Assembly (NCBI GenBank): GCA_017084465.1
Contig: CP070896.1
Span: forward strand, 2,407,001 to 2,471,000
Direction: 5' to 3'
Source of the DNA: Lacrimispora xylanisolvens
GTDB lineage: Bacteria; Bacillota; Clostridia; Lachnospirales; Lachnospiraceae
DNA length: 64,000 nt
The position numbers and the translations under genes are program-made. Under the pieces are notes generated by a model. The model saw nothing but the letters and a program-made list of their open reading frames with translations. It had not been told where the DNA came from and searched no databases. Positions 38,159 to 47,224 of this stretch are shown in pieces; the stretch's first letter is position 1; each line of letters opens with the position of its first letter.

Positions 38159-39257
38159 TCAGTTAACTAAAACAGGCAGTTCAAAAAATATAAAGCTGCC
38201 TTGCCTTATCGTACTTTCAACGTGAATTGACCCATTATGCAGCTCAATAAATTGTTTGGCGATGGACATACCAAGCCCCGAACCTTCTGTAGGACAGTCT
38301 GTCGGCGTTCCGCGATAATAAGTGTCAAAAGCCTGCTTTTTGTTTCTTCATCCATCCCATTTCCATTATCTTTAATTTTAATTAAAAGCTTGTTTTGTTG
38401 TTTGCTCACAGATACGTTGATTTCTGTTTCAGGGGGATTGTGTATTATCCCGTTAATAAGAATATTCTGTAGGGCTCTCTGTATCAAAGTTGTATCTATC
38501 GCCATAGGCAAGCTATCCAAGTCTGTCTCAAAAGAAAACACATAATCAGAAAATTGTTGAGAGTTTGCTATATCTAATACGCAATTGCGTATAAATCCAA
38601 CAACCTCCACTTCTGTTTTGTGCAGAATAATTTTTCCATCCTTCGATTGAAAAGAAAGATTCAGATCATCAATCAAATCTTTTATATGCCTGGACTTTTC
38701 CTCAATTTTTTTTCCAAAATCTATAATCTCTCCTTCCTCCCACTTATATTCCTGTGCGGATATCATAGAGGCATACCCCTGAATATAGGTCAGCGGAGTT
38801 TTTAAATCATGTGTTATTCCAGCAAGCCATTCCCTTCTGCTTTTTTCCAGTGCGACCTGATCAGCCTCACTTTGTTTCAGTTTATTACTTAAGCTGTACA
38901 TCTGCTGCAAAAGTTCCCTGTACAAAAAAACCGTGACCATCTGCTGAGCAGAAAATTTCCGCCATGTAAACAACTGGCCGGTTCATTAAAATTCCCTCCA
39001 GCTAATGATTGTATCCAGTGAATCACATATAAAACAGGTCGTAAAACAAATATAAAAAACAGGCTTGCAACAAGAACTGCCGAAAGAAATATGGCTGTGT
39101 GGCGCATGTTTTCTTCATTTGCAAGGCCTATCAGAGGGCATACCTTGTGCAGAAATAAAAACAATCCCATAAATACGCGGACACTGAACAGGTAAACAAC
39201 TAAAGGAGTGATCATTAGCAGCAAAACTTTTCCTGTTGTCCGAAAGACACTTCTCAT
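38159..39257 (-). CDS. Sensor histidine kinase of the lantibiotic-resistance cluster
   Basis: Joining three frames gives about 366 residues: two TM segments (VLLLMITPLVVYLFSVRVFMGLFLF and FLSAVLVASLFFIFVLRPVLYVIHW), a HAMP-like LAGGNFNEP, the HisKA box WLAGITHDLKTPLTYIQGYASM, the N box NILINGIIHNPP, and the catalytic DNGNGMDEE and GSGLGMSIAKQF. Frame changes are at the TTTT at 38338-38341 and near 38975-38990; the second junction is uncertain. With almost no extracellular loop it belongs to the intramembrane-sensing (BceS-like) class. It pairs with the response regulator just upstream, whose stop overlaps its start. Confidence 0.82.
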
Positions 39258-39970
39258 TACAGTGCCTCCTTCTTATGGGGAATAAATTTATACCCCAATC
39301 CCCGAATATTGTGAATATATTTTACTTTATCTGTTTCAGGTTCTATTTTTTTTCGTATCCTGGAAATATGCATAACAACGGTTTTCTCATCTCCAAGATT
39401 TATCTGCTCCCATACATTTTCATATAATTGTGCAGTCGTAAATATCCTGTTGGGATGTTCTGCAAAATATAGCAGTAAGGAGTATTCAAGTGCAGTAAAC
39501 TCCAAAACACCTCCATTTTTTTTAACCTCACAAGAATTCTTATTTATGCTGAAATCCTCAAAATCCAGCATATTACTTTGATCAATTTGAGAATACAAGT
39601 GCTGGTGTCTCAGCTGTACCTTTATTCGTGCGGCCACCTCCATTGGGTTAAATGGCTTGGTAATATAATCGTCCCCTCCCATTGCAAAACCGGTCAGCTT
39701 ATCATAATCAGATGTTTTGGCCGTCAGAAAAAGCACTGGTACATCTGTTTTTTTACGCAGTTCCATACAAAACTCCAGTCCGTTAACATCTGGAAGCATG
39801 ACATCTAATACGATAAGTCTGGGATTGAATTCCTGAATTAACTGAGATGCAGCCTTGCCTGTCTGTGCTTTTTTGATATTACGAAATCCTTCTTTTTTCA
39901 AAACAATCTCCAGCATATCTAAAATTCCTTCTTCATCATCTACCAGAAGAATATATTCTTCCATTTTCAT
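39257..39970 (-). CDS. OmpR/VanR-family response regulator of the lantibiotic cluster
   Basis: The 237-residue protein has a receiver domain with phospho-Asp in RLIVLDVMLPDVNGLEF, the conserved Thr in LFLTAKTSD and Lys in YITKPFNPMEV, then a C-terminal winged helix (LEFTALEYSLLLYFAEHPNRIF, VVMHISRIRKKIEP, IHNIRGLGYKF). It probably activates the ABC exporter downstream in response to a cell-wall peptide. The ATG follows GGAAGGAG. It is the first gene of the five-gene cluster RR-HK-LanF-LanE-LanG. Confidence 0.9.
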   Translation of the reverse strand: MKMEEYILLVDDEEGILDMLEIVLKKEGFRNIKKAQTGKAASQLIQEFNPRLIVLDVMLPDVNGLEFCMELRKKTDVPVLFLTAKTSDYDKLTGFAMGGDDYITKPFNPMEVAARIKVQLRHQHLYSQIDQSNMLDFEDFSINKNSCEVKKNGGVLEFTALEYSLLLYFAEHPNRIFTTAQLYENVWEQINLGDEKTVVMHISRIRKKIEPETDKVKYIHNIRGLGYKFIPHKKEAL

Positions 39971-40067
39971 TCTCCTTCCTGAATCAATAATCCATATAAG
40001 AATATCACAGTATTTTTTACAATGAAAGTAATAAAAAGGGGAGGTTATGGAATGCCAAAGACTGGAT

Positions 40068-40106
40068 TAAAAATCGGCAGGCAGTAAATACTCACTGCCT
40101 GCCGAT
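40068..40106 (-). terminator. Intrinsic terminator of the iol operon
   Basis: ATCGGCAGGCAGT pairs with ACTGCCTGCCGAT over an 8-base loop and is followed on the minus strand by TTTTTAAT, downstream of iolG. Confidence 0.87.
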
Positions 40107-40135
40107 ACATATGAACCATTTTATTACAGTTCCAT

Positions 40136-41149
40136 TTACATTGTGATTTCAGAGATTTTAACCGGTCTGTGCTCTTCAACAGATTTCTTTGCTGCGATTC
40201 CCATTAATACCGGTTTTAAACCATCTAATACGCCAAGAGGAGTGTCTGTATCATTCTCAATGGCCTGGATAAAGCAGTTCACTTCTTTTGCGAAGGACTG
40301 CATATAACGCTCTAAGAAGAAGTAAAGAGGTTTCTCGCCAGTCACACCGTCAGCAGTGCTTAAAACTGCACTGGATTCTGTGTCGTTGGTGGTTGCAACC
40401 ATACCCTTGGAGCCGAATACTTCTGCTCTCTGGTCATAGCCGTAAGCAGCTTTTCTGGAGTTGTCGATTACTGCAATTGCGCCGTTCTCCATCTTGATGG
40501 TGATAACAGCAGTATCCACATCGCCAGCTTCTCCAATAGCAGGATCAACTAAAACTGCAGACTGTACATAGATCTCTTCTGCATCACATCCAGCCAGGTA
40601 ACGTACCATATCAAAATCATGAATGGTCATATCAAGGAACATACCGCCGGATACTGCTGCATATTCTGCGCTGGGTGGCTCAGGATCTCTGGAAGTCACC
40701 TTAATAATATGGGGATCGCCAATTTTTCCTGCTGCAACTGCATTTCTCACTGCTTCAAAGTTGTGGTCAAAGCGGCGGTTAAAGCCTACCTGATATTTAA
40801 CCTTGCTGTCCTTTAATGCATCGATAACTTCTTTGATTTTATCTACATCATGATCAATTGGCTTCTCGCAGAATACATGCTTTCCAGCCTTAATTGCTTC
40901 TACAGAGATAGGAGAATGAGTGTTTGTAGAGGAGCAGATTAAAACTGCATCAATCTCTGGATCTGCCAGAATTTCTTTATAATCCTTGGTTGTATTGGAT
41001 ACACCCATGCTCTTTGCCCAGTTTGCTGTTTCTTCGTTCATAAATGGGTCAGCGATTGTCTTAATTGTTGCGTTCTTAACGATATTGCAGATGCTTGCGG
41101 TATGAACCTTTCCGATTCTGCCTGCTCCGATAATTCCTACGGTTACCAT
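40136..41149 (-). CDS. iolG: Inositol 2-dehydrogenase (Gfo/Idh/MocA family)
   Basis: The 337-residue protein starts with the NAD loop TVGIIGAGRIGKVHT, has CEKPIDHD with the catalytic Lys, and GGMFLDMTIHDFDMVRYL with the catalytic Asp/His. It oxidises myo-inositol to 2-keto-myo-inositol with NAD+, the first step of the pathway. Position at the end of iolC-D-B-E-G supports the assignment. AAAAGGAGAAG precedes the ATG. No frame breaks. Confidence 0.95.
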   Translation of the reverse strand: MVTVGIIGAGRIGKVHTASICNIVKNATIKTIADPFMNEETANWAKSMGVSNTTKDYKEILADPEIDAVLICSSTNTHSPISVEAIKAGKHVFCEKPIDHDVDKIKEVIDALKDSKVKYQVGFNRRFDHNFEAVRNAVAAGKIGDPHIIKVTSRDPEPPSAEYAAVSGGMFLDMTIHDFDMVRYLAGCDAEEIYVQSAVLVDPAIGEAGDVDTAVITIKMENGAIAVIDNSRKAAYGYDQRAEVFGSKGMVATTNDTESSAVLSTADGVTGEKPLYFFLERYMQSFAKEVNCFIQAIENDTDTPLGVLDGLKPVLMGIAAKKSVEEHRPVKISEITM

Positions 41150-41176
41150 AATATTCTTCTCCTTTTATCCTTTAAA

Positions 41177-42076
41177 TTAAAGACCTGTTTTTTCAGCAAT
41201 GAACTTTCTTGCGCGGATTGCATACTCTAACGGATTGGCCTTAGCCGGATCCTGCTCTGCTTCCACTACCATATATCCCTCATAAGCTGCCTCTTCCAGC
41301 ACTTTGAAGATCGGCTCAAACTCTACACAACCATCGCCTGGAATGGTGAATGCGCCTGCGCGAACGCCTGCTAAGAAGCTCATCTTCTCTTCTCTCACCT
41401 TTTTCACTACTTCCGGACGGATATCTTTTAAATGAACATGTTTAATACGTTTGATGTGCTTTGTTACCATCTCAACCGGATTCTCTCCGCAGTAAGCAAA
41501 GTGGCCGCTGTCAAAAAGCAGGCTTACGTATTCCGGATCTGTGTGTTCCATCATGCGGTCTGTCTCTGCAGCTGACTGAACTACGGTTCCCATATGATGG
41601 TGGAATGTTAATGCCACACCGTATTTTTCTTTGGACAGTTTGCCAAGACGGTTTAAGCCTGTGCACAGAAGATCCCATTCTCTGTCGTCCATCTCATGCT
41701 TTCCTTCGAAAACCGGCTGGTCCTGAATTCCCTGAGTGCTGTAGCTCTGCTCGGAAACACCAACTACTTTGGCACCCATGGCTGCTAAGAACGCTACATG
41801 CTTCTCAAACTCTGTCTCAGTCTCTTCGTAAGGCTTGCTGATTAAGAATGTGGAAAACCATGCATTGCAGATCTCAACCCCTCTTAATTCCAGAGCCTTC
41901 TTTAAAACCTCCGGATCTTTGGGGTATTTATTACCCACTTCAGAACCGGTAAATCCTGCAAGTGCCATTTCGCTGACACACTGCTCGAAGGTATTCTCCT
42001 TACCTAAATCCGGAAGATCATCGTTTGTCCATGCAATTGGTGCAATTCCTAATTTAACTTTCTCCTTGTTTAACAT
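41177..42076 (-). CDS. iolE: Myo-inosose-2 dehydratase
   Basis: The 299-residue TIM-barrel protein carries [54 protein letters not shown] and [11 protein letters not shown], matching IolE metal and substrate residues. It dehydrates 2-keto-myo-inositol to a trihydroxycyclohexanedione. The ATG at 42074-42076 is used because GGGAAGG lies before it; a longer in-frame start has no ribosome site. It lies between iolB and iolG. Confidence 0.95.
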   Translation of the reverse strand: MLNKEKVKLGIAPIAWTNDDLPDLGKENTFEQCVSEMALAGFTGSEVGNKYPKDPEVLKKALELRGVEICNAWFSTFLISKPYEETETEFEKHVAFLAAMGAKVVGVSEQSYSTQGIQDQPVFEGKHEMDDREWDLLCTGLNRLGKLSKEKYGVALTFHHHMGTVVQSAAETDRMMEHTDPEYVSLLFDSGHFAYCGENPVEMVTKHIKRIKHVHLKDIRPEVVKKVREEKMSFLAGVRAGAFTIPGDGCVEFEPIFKVLEEAAYEGYMVVEAEQDPAKANPLEYAIRARKFIAEKTGL

Positions 42077-42146
42077 TTTTGCTTCCCTTCCCTGTCTTGT
42101 CATATTTTTATACCGCTGGTTTCGCGGCGATTAACCCCTGTGTTAT

Positions 42147-42932
42147 TTAAAACTCCGCATCATGCAGCCACACGAATCGTTCATCTTCGTTGCGGTCAGT
42201 CTGATTCCATGGATTGCCCTCCAGATGGCGGATCATCCAACAGGTATACATCTGGTATCCCGGAGCCACTGCCTGGGGATGAAGCTCCCCTCCCGGAATA
42301 GCGGAAAAGCTTCCGTCTGTGCTTTTAAATACCTGGTCGCCTACGAAGCTTGCACCGAATCCTTCCGGGTGGTCAAAAAGGAAATAGTAGGTCTCCGGCT
42401 GTGGATGTCTGTGAGGAAGATAACCGGACCAGTTTCCCCGGTCATTTAAAACCTCTCCCAAAACCATATTGGAGTAAGGAGCGATCTCTATATCAAAAAT
42501 CGTATTTACCCGCCGTTTTGCCACATTGCCAAACTTGCCCACAGAAGAATACTTCCATGGCGCATCTTCGGGCTGATACAGTTTTGCTTCAAAGGTTCTT
42601 TTATTTTCTGCTGACTGGACTAAAATTTCTGAATCCTCTTTTGCTTCCACGGAAATCTCTGTTCCTGCACAACCATGCAGACACCATGGTCCCTCCGTAA
42701 AAACATCAGTTCTTGAGGCTTCCTGTTCCACATTACCGCCACGGTATACGACTTTTCCCTTTAAAAGAAGCACAGCAGTTTCCTCTTCCTCTTTTAAAAA
42801 GGTTCTGGTTTCCCCGGCTTTCATGCGGTAAACACGAATGTCCATGTTCATCTCCTTATACTCATTGGTATAAGTTGTTAAAATCTTTTCTCCGGACTCA
42901 TCAAATTCCGGATATCCGAATACCTGACTCAT
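42147..42932 (-). CDS. iolB: 5-deoxy-glucuronate isomerase
   Basis: The 261-residue cupin protein includes LPHRHPQPETYYFLFDHPEGFG and GGELHPQAVAPGYQMYTCWMIRH, with the metal His/Glu pattern of IolB. It isomerises 5-deoxy-D-glucuronate to 2-deoxy-5-keto-gluconate. The start is the ATG at 42930-42932 behind GGAAAGGAAG; longer frames overlap iolD. Confidence 0.95.
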   Translation of the reverse strand: MSQVFGYPEFDESGEKILTTYTNEYKEMNMDIRVYRMKAGETRTFLKEEEETAVLLLKGKVVYRGGNVEQEASRTDVFTEGPWCLHGCAGTEISVEAKEDSEILVQSAENKRTFEAKLYQPEDAPWKYSSVGKFGNVAKRRVNTIFDIEIAPYSNMVLGEVLNDRGNWSGYLPHRHPQPETYYFLFDHPEGFGASFVGDQVFKSTDGSFSAIPGGELHPQAVAPGYQMYTCWMIRHLEGNPWNQTDRNEDERFVWLHDAEF

Positions 42933-42963
42933 AATTTCTTCCTTTCCGGTCATGTCCGGCCGT

Positions 42964-44895
42964 TTAATACTTTCTTGCTGAATTTCTGCCTTCCATGACT
43001 CTACCAAACGCTTCGTTTACGCTGGTTTTTTCTGAAGTATCTGCAAGTCCCACATTCCACCAGGATTCATATCCGTCGGACATGGTCTTTGGAATTACCT
43101 TTAAGTCAAACAGACAGGCTCTCTCCTGGCTCTTGGCATCATTTAATGCCTCTTCCAGTTCTGCAATGGTACGGCAGGTATAAGTCTTTAATCCATAACC
43201 CTCTCCTACCTTTGCATAGTCAACAGGGATTAAATCGCCGGTTGGTTTTTTCCCGTCTGTATAGCGGTATTCTGTTGCAAGGCTTCCAATTCCATGGTTC
43301 ATCTCCAGGTTATTGATACAGCCAAAACCACAGTTATCAAAGATCAGGATATTGACTTTTTGTCTCTCCTGCATAATGGTCATAATTTCACTGTGCAGCA
43401 TCTGAAAACTGGAATCGCCGACTACGCAGTAAACCTCATGTTCCGGCTCTGCAAATTTAACGCCCAGGGTTGCTGCCACTTCATATCCCATACAGGAATA
43501 CCCATACTCAGCGTGATATCCGCCCCGCTTGTCAGTGGTCCACATACGCTGCATACAGCTTGGAAGGGAACCTCCTGCGGTAATGATTGTAGCATCTGCA
43601 TCGATCACTCTTCTGATTGCTGCCAGTGCTGCAGTCTGAGTGATCTTACCATTGGTCAGACGGACAAATTCCGGAATCGTTCTGGGATCTCTTGCTTTGA
43701 TAATGGGTTCGAAATCATCTCCTGTATACTCAATGCTGCCCAGGCGGACCATCTCTTCATCCCACTTTTTCTTTGCGTCTGTGATCTCATTCCGGTACTG
43801 GGATACATACTGTTTTTCTCTCAGCTTTTCTGTCAGTGCCTCTACGGTTACTTTTGCGTCTCCCACTGCCATGGATGCATCCATCTTATAGGCATGGAAT
43901 CTGCTGTTATTTATGGTAACAAATTTCACATTTTCTCTTTTAAACAGCCACTTGGAGCTGGTAGTAAAATCGCTCAGTCTGGTTCCTATGGCGATTACCA
44001 CATCTGCATCCTTTGCAATGACATTGGAGGCATAAGTACCGGTCACTCCAATTCCTCCAAGGCAGTACGGATGGCTTGATTTGCAGGCACTCTTTCCAGC
44101 CTGGCTCTCTCCAAAGGGAATCTTAAATTCTTCACAGAATTTTTCTACTACTTCTCCTGCATCTGAGTAACGAACTCCTCCGCCCACAATTACAATGGGT
44201 TTTTTCGCTTCTGCAATAATTTCAGCAATCTCTTCCAGTTCTTCTTCCACTGCCACAGGTCTGGTAATCTTATGAACCCGTTTCTTAAAGAAATACTCCG
44301 GATAATCAAAGGATTCTCCCTCTACATCCTGACAGAGGGAAATACAGCAGGCTCCCGTTTCTGCAGGATCTGTGAGCACACGCATGGCGTTAATTAAAGC
44401 GCTCATAATCATCTCAGGTCTTGTAATTCTGTCCCAGTACTTGCATACCGGTTTAAATGCATCGTTGGTGGTAGTCGCAAGGCTGCTGCTCTGCTCTAAC
44501 TGCTGAAGTACCGGATCAGGCTGTCTGGATGCGAAAGTGTCCGCAGGAAATACCAGCAGCGGAATGTTATTAACGGTAGCAGTGGCACAGGCAGTCACCA
44601 TATTAGCAGCGCCAGGTCCTACTGAGGAAGCACAGGGAATAATTCTTCTGCGCTGGTTCTGTTTTGCAAATGCAATGGCTGTATGGCACATACCCTGCTC
44701 GTTTCTTCCCTGAAGAACCCGAAGCTGTCCCGGATTCGTGTCCAGTGCCTCTCCCAGACCAACTGCAATACCATGGCCGAAGATTGTAAAAAAGCCTTCA
44801 ACAAACTTGATTTCTGTTCCATCCACTGAAACATACTGGTTATCCAGGAACTTTACAAGTGCCTGTGCTGTAGTCATTCTTATTGTTTTTGACAT
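42964..44895 (-). CDS. iolD: 3D-(3,5/4)-trihydroxycyclohexane-1,2-dione acylhydrolase
   Basis: The 643-residue thiamine-diphosphate enzyme has an N-terminal PYR domain (TAQALVKFLDNQYVSVDG, GHGIAVGLGEALD), a central domain with PIVIVGGGVRYSDAGEVVEKF, and a C-terminal PP domain with GDSSFQMLHSEIMTIMQERQK and NCGFGCINNLEMNHG, the TPP-Mg motif. It hydrolyses the inositol-derived dione to 5-deoxyglucuronate. GGAGAGCGG precedes the ATG. Long open frames on the opposite strand here are shadows. Confidence 0.96.
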   Translation of the reverse strand: MSKTIRMTTAQALVKFLDNQYVSVDGTEIKFVEGFFTIFGHGIAVGLGEALDTNPGQLRVLQGRNEQGMCHTAIAFAKQNQRRRIIPCASSVGPGAANMVTACATATVNNIPLLVFPADTFASRQPDPVLQQLEQSSSLATTTNDAFKPVCKYWDRITRPEMIMSALINAMRVLTDPAETGACCISLCQDVEGESFDYPEYFFKKRVHKITRPVAVEEELEEIAEIIAEAKKPIVIVGGGVRYSDAGEVVEKFCEEFKIPFGESQAGKSACKSSHPYCLGGIGVTGTYASNVIAKDADVVIAIGTRLSDFTTSSKWLFKRENVKFVTINNSRFHAYKMDASMAVGDAKVTVEALTEKLREKQYVSQYRNEITDAKKKWDEEMVRLGSIEYTGDDFEPIIKARDPRTIPEFVRLTNGKITQTAALAAIRRVIDADATIITAGGSLPSCMQRMWTTDKRGGYHAEYGYSCMGYEVAATLGVKFAEPEHEVYCVVGDSSFQMLHSEIMTIMQERQKVNILIFDNCGFGCINNLEMNHGIGSLATEYRYTDGKKPTGDLIPVDYAKVGEGYGLKTYTCRTIAELEEALNDAKSQERACLFDLKVIPKTMSDGYESWWNVGLADTSEKTSVNEAFGRVMEGRNSARKY

Positions 44896-44916
44896 GTTCC
44901 GCTCTCCTTTATAGTT

Positions 44917-45951
44917 TTATACACGGGCGATCATCTCACCGAATTTTTCCTTTTCCTCTTTTATAAATGAATGCACTTCCTCTGGTGTGGGAAGAGAGTC
45001 TGAGCAGTTATTGCTCTTTACCATCATGGACGCTTCTGCAGAACCAAATTCCAGGCAGTCAATAATATCCCAGCCCTGATACAGACCATATAAGAAACCG
45101 GAACCGTATCCGTCTCCGCCTCCAAAGCCTTTTCTTGCCTCTACCGGGAACGGTTTAATAGAAAAGGACTGGCCGTCGCGGGTATATGCGGTAGACCCCT
45201 TCATACCATGCTTAATCACCACGATTGCTGCATGGTATCCCTGCCATAAAGCGGCACTTTCTTCATCTGTCATACCAGGTTTAATCAGCTTTTCTGTCAG
45301 ATCAAATTCTTCTCTTGATCCCATGATAATATCCGCTTCTTTAGCAACAGTTGAGTAGTAAATGGATAACTCATCTGTATTTTTCCAGTTATATGCCCTG
45401 TAATCAATATCAAATATAATTCTTACATCGTTTCTCTTAGCCAGCATCACAGCCTTGAGAGCCGCTTCTCTTGACGGGCTTTCGGCAAGTGCAGTACCTG
45501 AAATTAAAATGGCTTTTGCCTTTTTAATGTATTCTTCGTCGATGTCTTCCACACTCAGCTGTAAATCAGCAATGCAGTTTCTATACATCAGAATGCTGCT
45601 TTCGCTGGAGGACAGCATCTCTGTAAAAGTAAGTCCCAGTTTTTCTCCGTTTTTGCACTTTGTAATATGGGTGGTATCAATCCCCTGTTCATTAAAATAA
45701 TCCACTACAAATTCGCCGAACTGGTCATCGGATACTTTGCCAAGAAATCCAGCTTTCATACCATGTCTTGTCACGCCTACGGCAATGTTGGCAGGAGAAC
45801 CGCCTACAAATTTTTCAAACATGTGAACCTTTTTCAGGGGTTTAAATTCTTCCTTCACCTGCTCATTGTAAGCAGGGTTAAAATCAATGGCCACTCTGCC
45901 AAGAAGTATTAAATCCAGCTCTCTGGCTTCGTTAAATTTTATATATTCCAT
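44917..45951 (-). CDS. iolC: 5-dehydro-2-deoxygluconokinase
   Basis: The 344-residue PfkB-family kinase carries the N-terminal GRVAIDFNPAYNEQ, FVGGSPANIAVGVTRHGMKAGFLGKVSDDQFG, and the C-terminal GGGDGYGSGFLYGLYQGWD, where the usual GAGD catalytic motif reads GGGD. It phosphorylates 2-deoxy-5-keto-gluconate with ATP. It is the first gene after the operator-bearing promoter at 46006-46034. GGGAGAGGTG precedes the ATG. Confidence 0.95.
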   Translation of the reverse strand: MEYIKFNEARELDLILLGRVAIDFNPAYNEQVKEEFKPLKKVHMFEKFVGGSPANIAVGVTRHGMKAGFLGKVSDDQFGEFVVDYFNEQGIDTTHITKCKNGEKLGLTFTEMLSSSESSILMYRNCIADLQLSVEDIDEEYIKKAKAILISGTALAESPSREAALKAVMLAKRNDVRIIFDIDYRAYNWKNTDELSIYYSTVAKEADIIMGSREEFDLTEKLIKPGMTDEESAALWQGYHAAIVVIKHGMKGSTAYTRDGQSFSIKPFPVEARKGFGGGDGYGSGFLYGLYQGWDIIDCLEFGSAEASMMVKSNNCSDSLPTPEEVHSFIKEEKEKFGEMIARV

Positions 45952-46005
45952 CGTTACACCTCTCCCATCTGTTTGCGTGCTTTTTCACTCATCTCATGTG
46001 CCTAC

Positions 46006-46034
46006 ATTATACCACGCACGCAGTCCGCGTGCAA
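46006..46034 (-). promoter_or_regulatory. iolC operon promoter with operator palindrome in the spacer
   Basis: TTGCAC (46029-46034), 17-base spacer, TATAAT (46006-46011) on the minus strand. The palindrome GCACGC-AGTCC-GCGTGC (46016-46032) lies between and over the two boxes. A further half site (GCGTGC) sits at 45975-45980. A LacI-family repressor bound here would block polymerase. Confidence 0.85.
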
Positions 46035-46051
46035 GTGATTTCGCTTAGTTA

Positions 46052-46098
46052 ATAAAAAAAATCAGGACCTGTTTTATATCCTGAACAGACCCCTGATT
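46052..46098 (-). terminator. Terminator after the LacI-family gene
   Basis: AATCAGG and CCTGATT close a stem-loop with additional pairing (CTGTT/AACAG) and are followed by eight T on the minus strand, separating the regulator from the iolC promoter. Confidence 0.8.
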
Positions 46099-46109
46099 CC
46101 ATGGTGATT

Positions 46110-47129
46110 TTAAATATTGTATTTTGTTTTAATAATAATATCCGTGTAAAAAAATTCCTGCTCTTTTCCACTCCCGGACTGCATGATATCCGTAAGGATG
46201 AACAGGGCACGGTACCCTTGTGTATAACCGTTCTGGTCAATGAGAAAATCCGCAATTCCTTCTTCCAGAGCTTTGATATTTCCCGTGGTCAGATCATAGA
46301 TAATGATATGGGGCTTTTTTTCCAGCTTCAGCTCTTCAAAGGCCTTTTTTACGCCCCCCTGGCCTCCTGAGAATATCACCGCCCCCTGCAGATCCGGATA
46401 AGCAGTCAGGGTGTTGACAAGGATTTTTTCCACCTCTTCCTTTTCGTCAAAGCTGCTTTGTACACCTACAAGCTCTAGCCCGGGAAATGTCCTCTTTATC
46501 TCATCCACAAACCCATCTACACGCATACTGTTAACACTATTCCCAAAATATCCTGTAATAGCAAGAATCTTTCCCTGTCCGCCGGTGAGCATTCCCATAA
46601 GCCCAGCTGCCGTGCGTCCGCTTCGTTTATTGTCCTGGCCTACAAAGCAGCTTCGTTTTGTCCCTACAATATCCGTATTAAAAGTCACGACCGAGATCCC
46701 CTGCTCAATCAGGGAATTGATTTTATCCCTTATTTTATCACACTCCACAGGCATGATTGCAATGCCTGACACCTTGTTTTTTTCCAGTCTTTCCATGGCT
46801 GCAAGCTGCTCTTCCTCACTTACAGTGACACACTCTTCCATTACAAAGACAATTCCTCTTTTTTTCAATTCTTTTTGTGCATCTTCTAACCCTTTTCTGA
46901 TGGGAATCATAAATGACGATTTAGCCAGCTGGGTTACGATGCCGATTTTAACCGATTCCTTTTTTACTGCCGTCTTTTCTTTTTTCGGCACATAACCGAT
47001 TTCGTCTGCTATCTGAAAGATCCGTTCTTCCACTTCCTTGTCTATCCGCCCCCGTTTATTCAACGCGCGGTCAACAGTACCTCTGGACACGCCTGCCCGC
47101 TCCGCTATTTCCCGAATCGTTCCCGCCAT
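46110..47129 (-). CDS. LacI-family transcriptional regulator of the iol region
   Basis: The 339-residue protein has the LacI HTH TIREIAERAGVSRGTVDRALNKRG and hinge, then a sugar-binding core (KIGIVTQLAKSSFMIPIRKGLEDAQ, ITGYFGNSVNSMRVDGF, IIIYDLTTGNIKALEEG). It lies between iolA and iolC on the same strand. GCACGC palindromes sit in its own promoter and in that of iolC, so autoregulation and control of the catabolic operon are likely (inference). AAAGGAGAG precedes the ATG. The ligand is presumably an inositol intermediate. Confidence 0.9.
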   Translation of the reverse strand: MAGTIREIAERAGVSRGTVDRALNKRGRIDKEVEERIFQIADEIGYVPKKEKTAVKKESVKIGIVTQLAKSSFMIPIRKGLEDAQKELKKRGIVFVMEECVTVSEEEQLAAMERLEKNKVSGIAIMPVECDKIRDKINSLIEQGISVVTFNTDIVGTKRSCFVGQDNKRSGRTAAGLMGMLTGGQGKILAITGYFGNSVNSMRVDGFVDEIKRTFPGLELVGVQSSFDEKEEVEKILVNTLTAYPDLQGAVIFSGGQGGVKKAFEELKLEKKPHIIIYDLTTGNIKALEEGIADFLIDQNGYTQGYRALFILTDIMQSGSGKEQEFFYTDIIIKTKYNI

Positions 47130-47160
47130 TTGTTCTCTCCTTTAACAATTCACTTCCCCA

Positions 47161-47207
47161 ATCATATCACACATAAAAATAGCACGCAAGGGTATGCGTG
47201 CTATTTT
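47161..47207 (-). promoter_or_regulatory. LacI gene promoter fused to an operator/terminator palindrome
   Basis: Arms of 13 bases (47176-47188 and 47195-47207, containing GCACGCA and TGCGTGC) form a hairpin followed on the minus strand by T5, which can terminate iolA. The same arm contains TTGCGT (47184-47189), and 17 bases on lies TATGAT (47161-47166), giving a promoter for the regulator. One element seems to act as terminator and as operator. Confidence 0.65.
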
Positions 47208-47224
47208 TTCAATAAAAACAAATT

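Noticed and set aside
43294-44079. 261-codon plus-strand open frame opposite iolD
   Set aside because: Shadow of a strongly conserved gene; Cys/His-rich composition, no ribosome site, no family resemblance.
46411-46995. 194-codon plus-strand open frame opposite the LacI gene
   Set aside because: Low-complexity Ser/Ile/Phe shadow of a conserved regulator.
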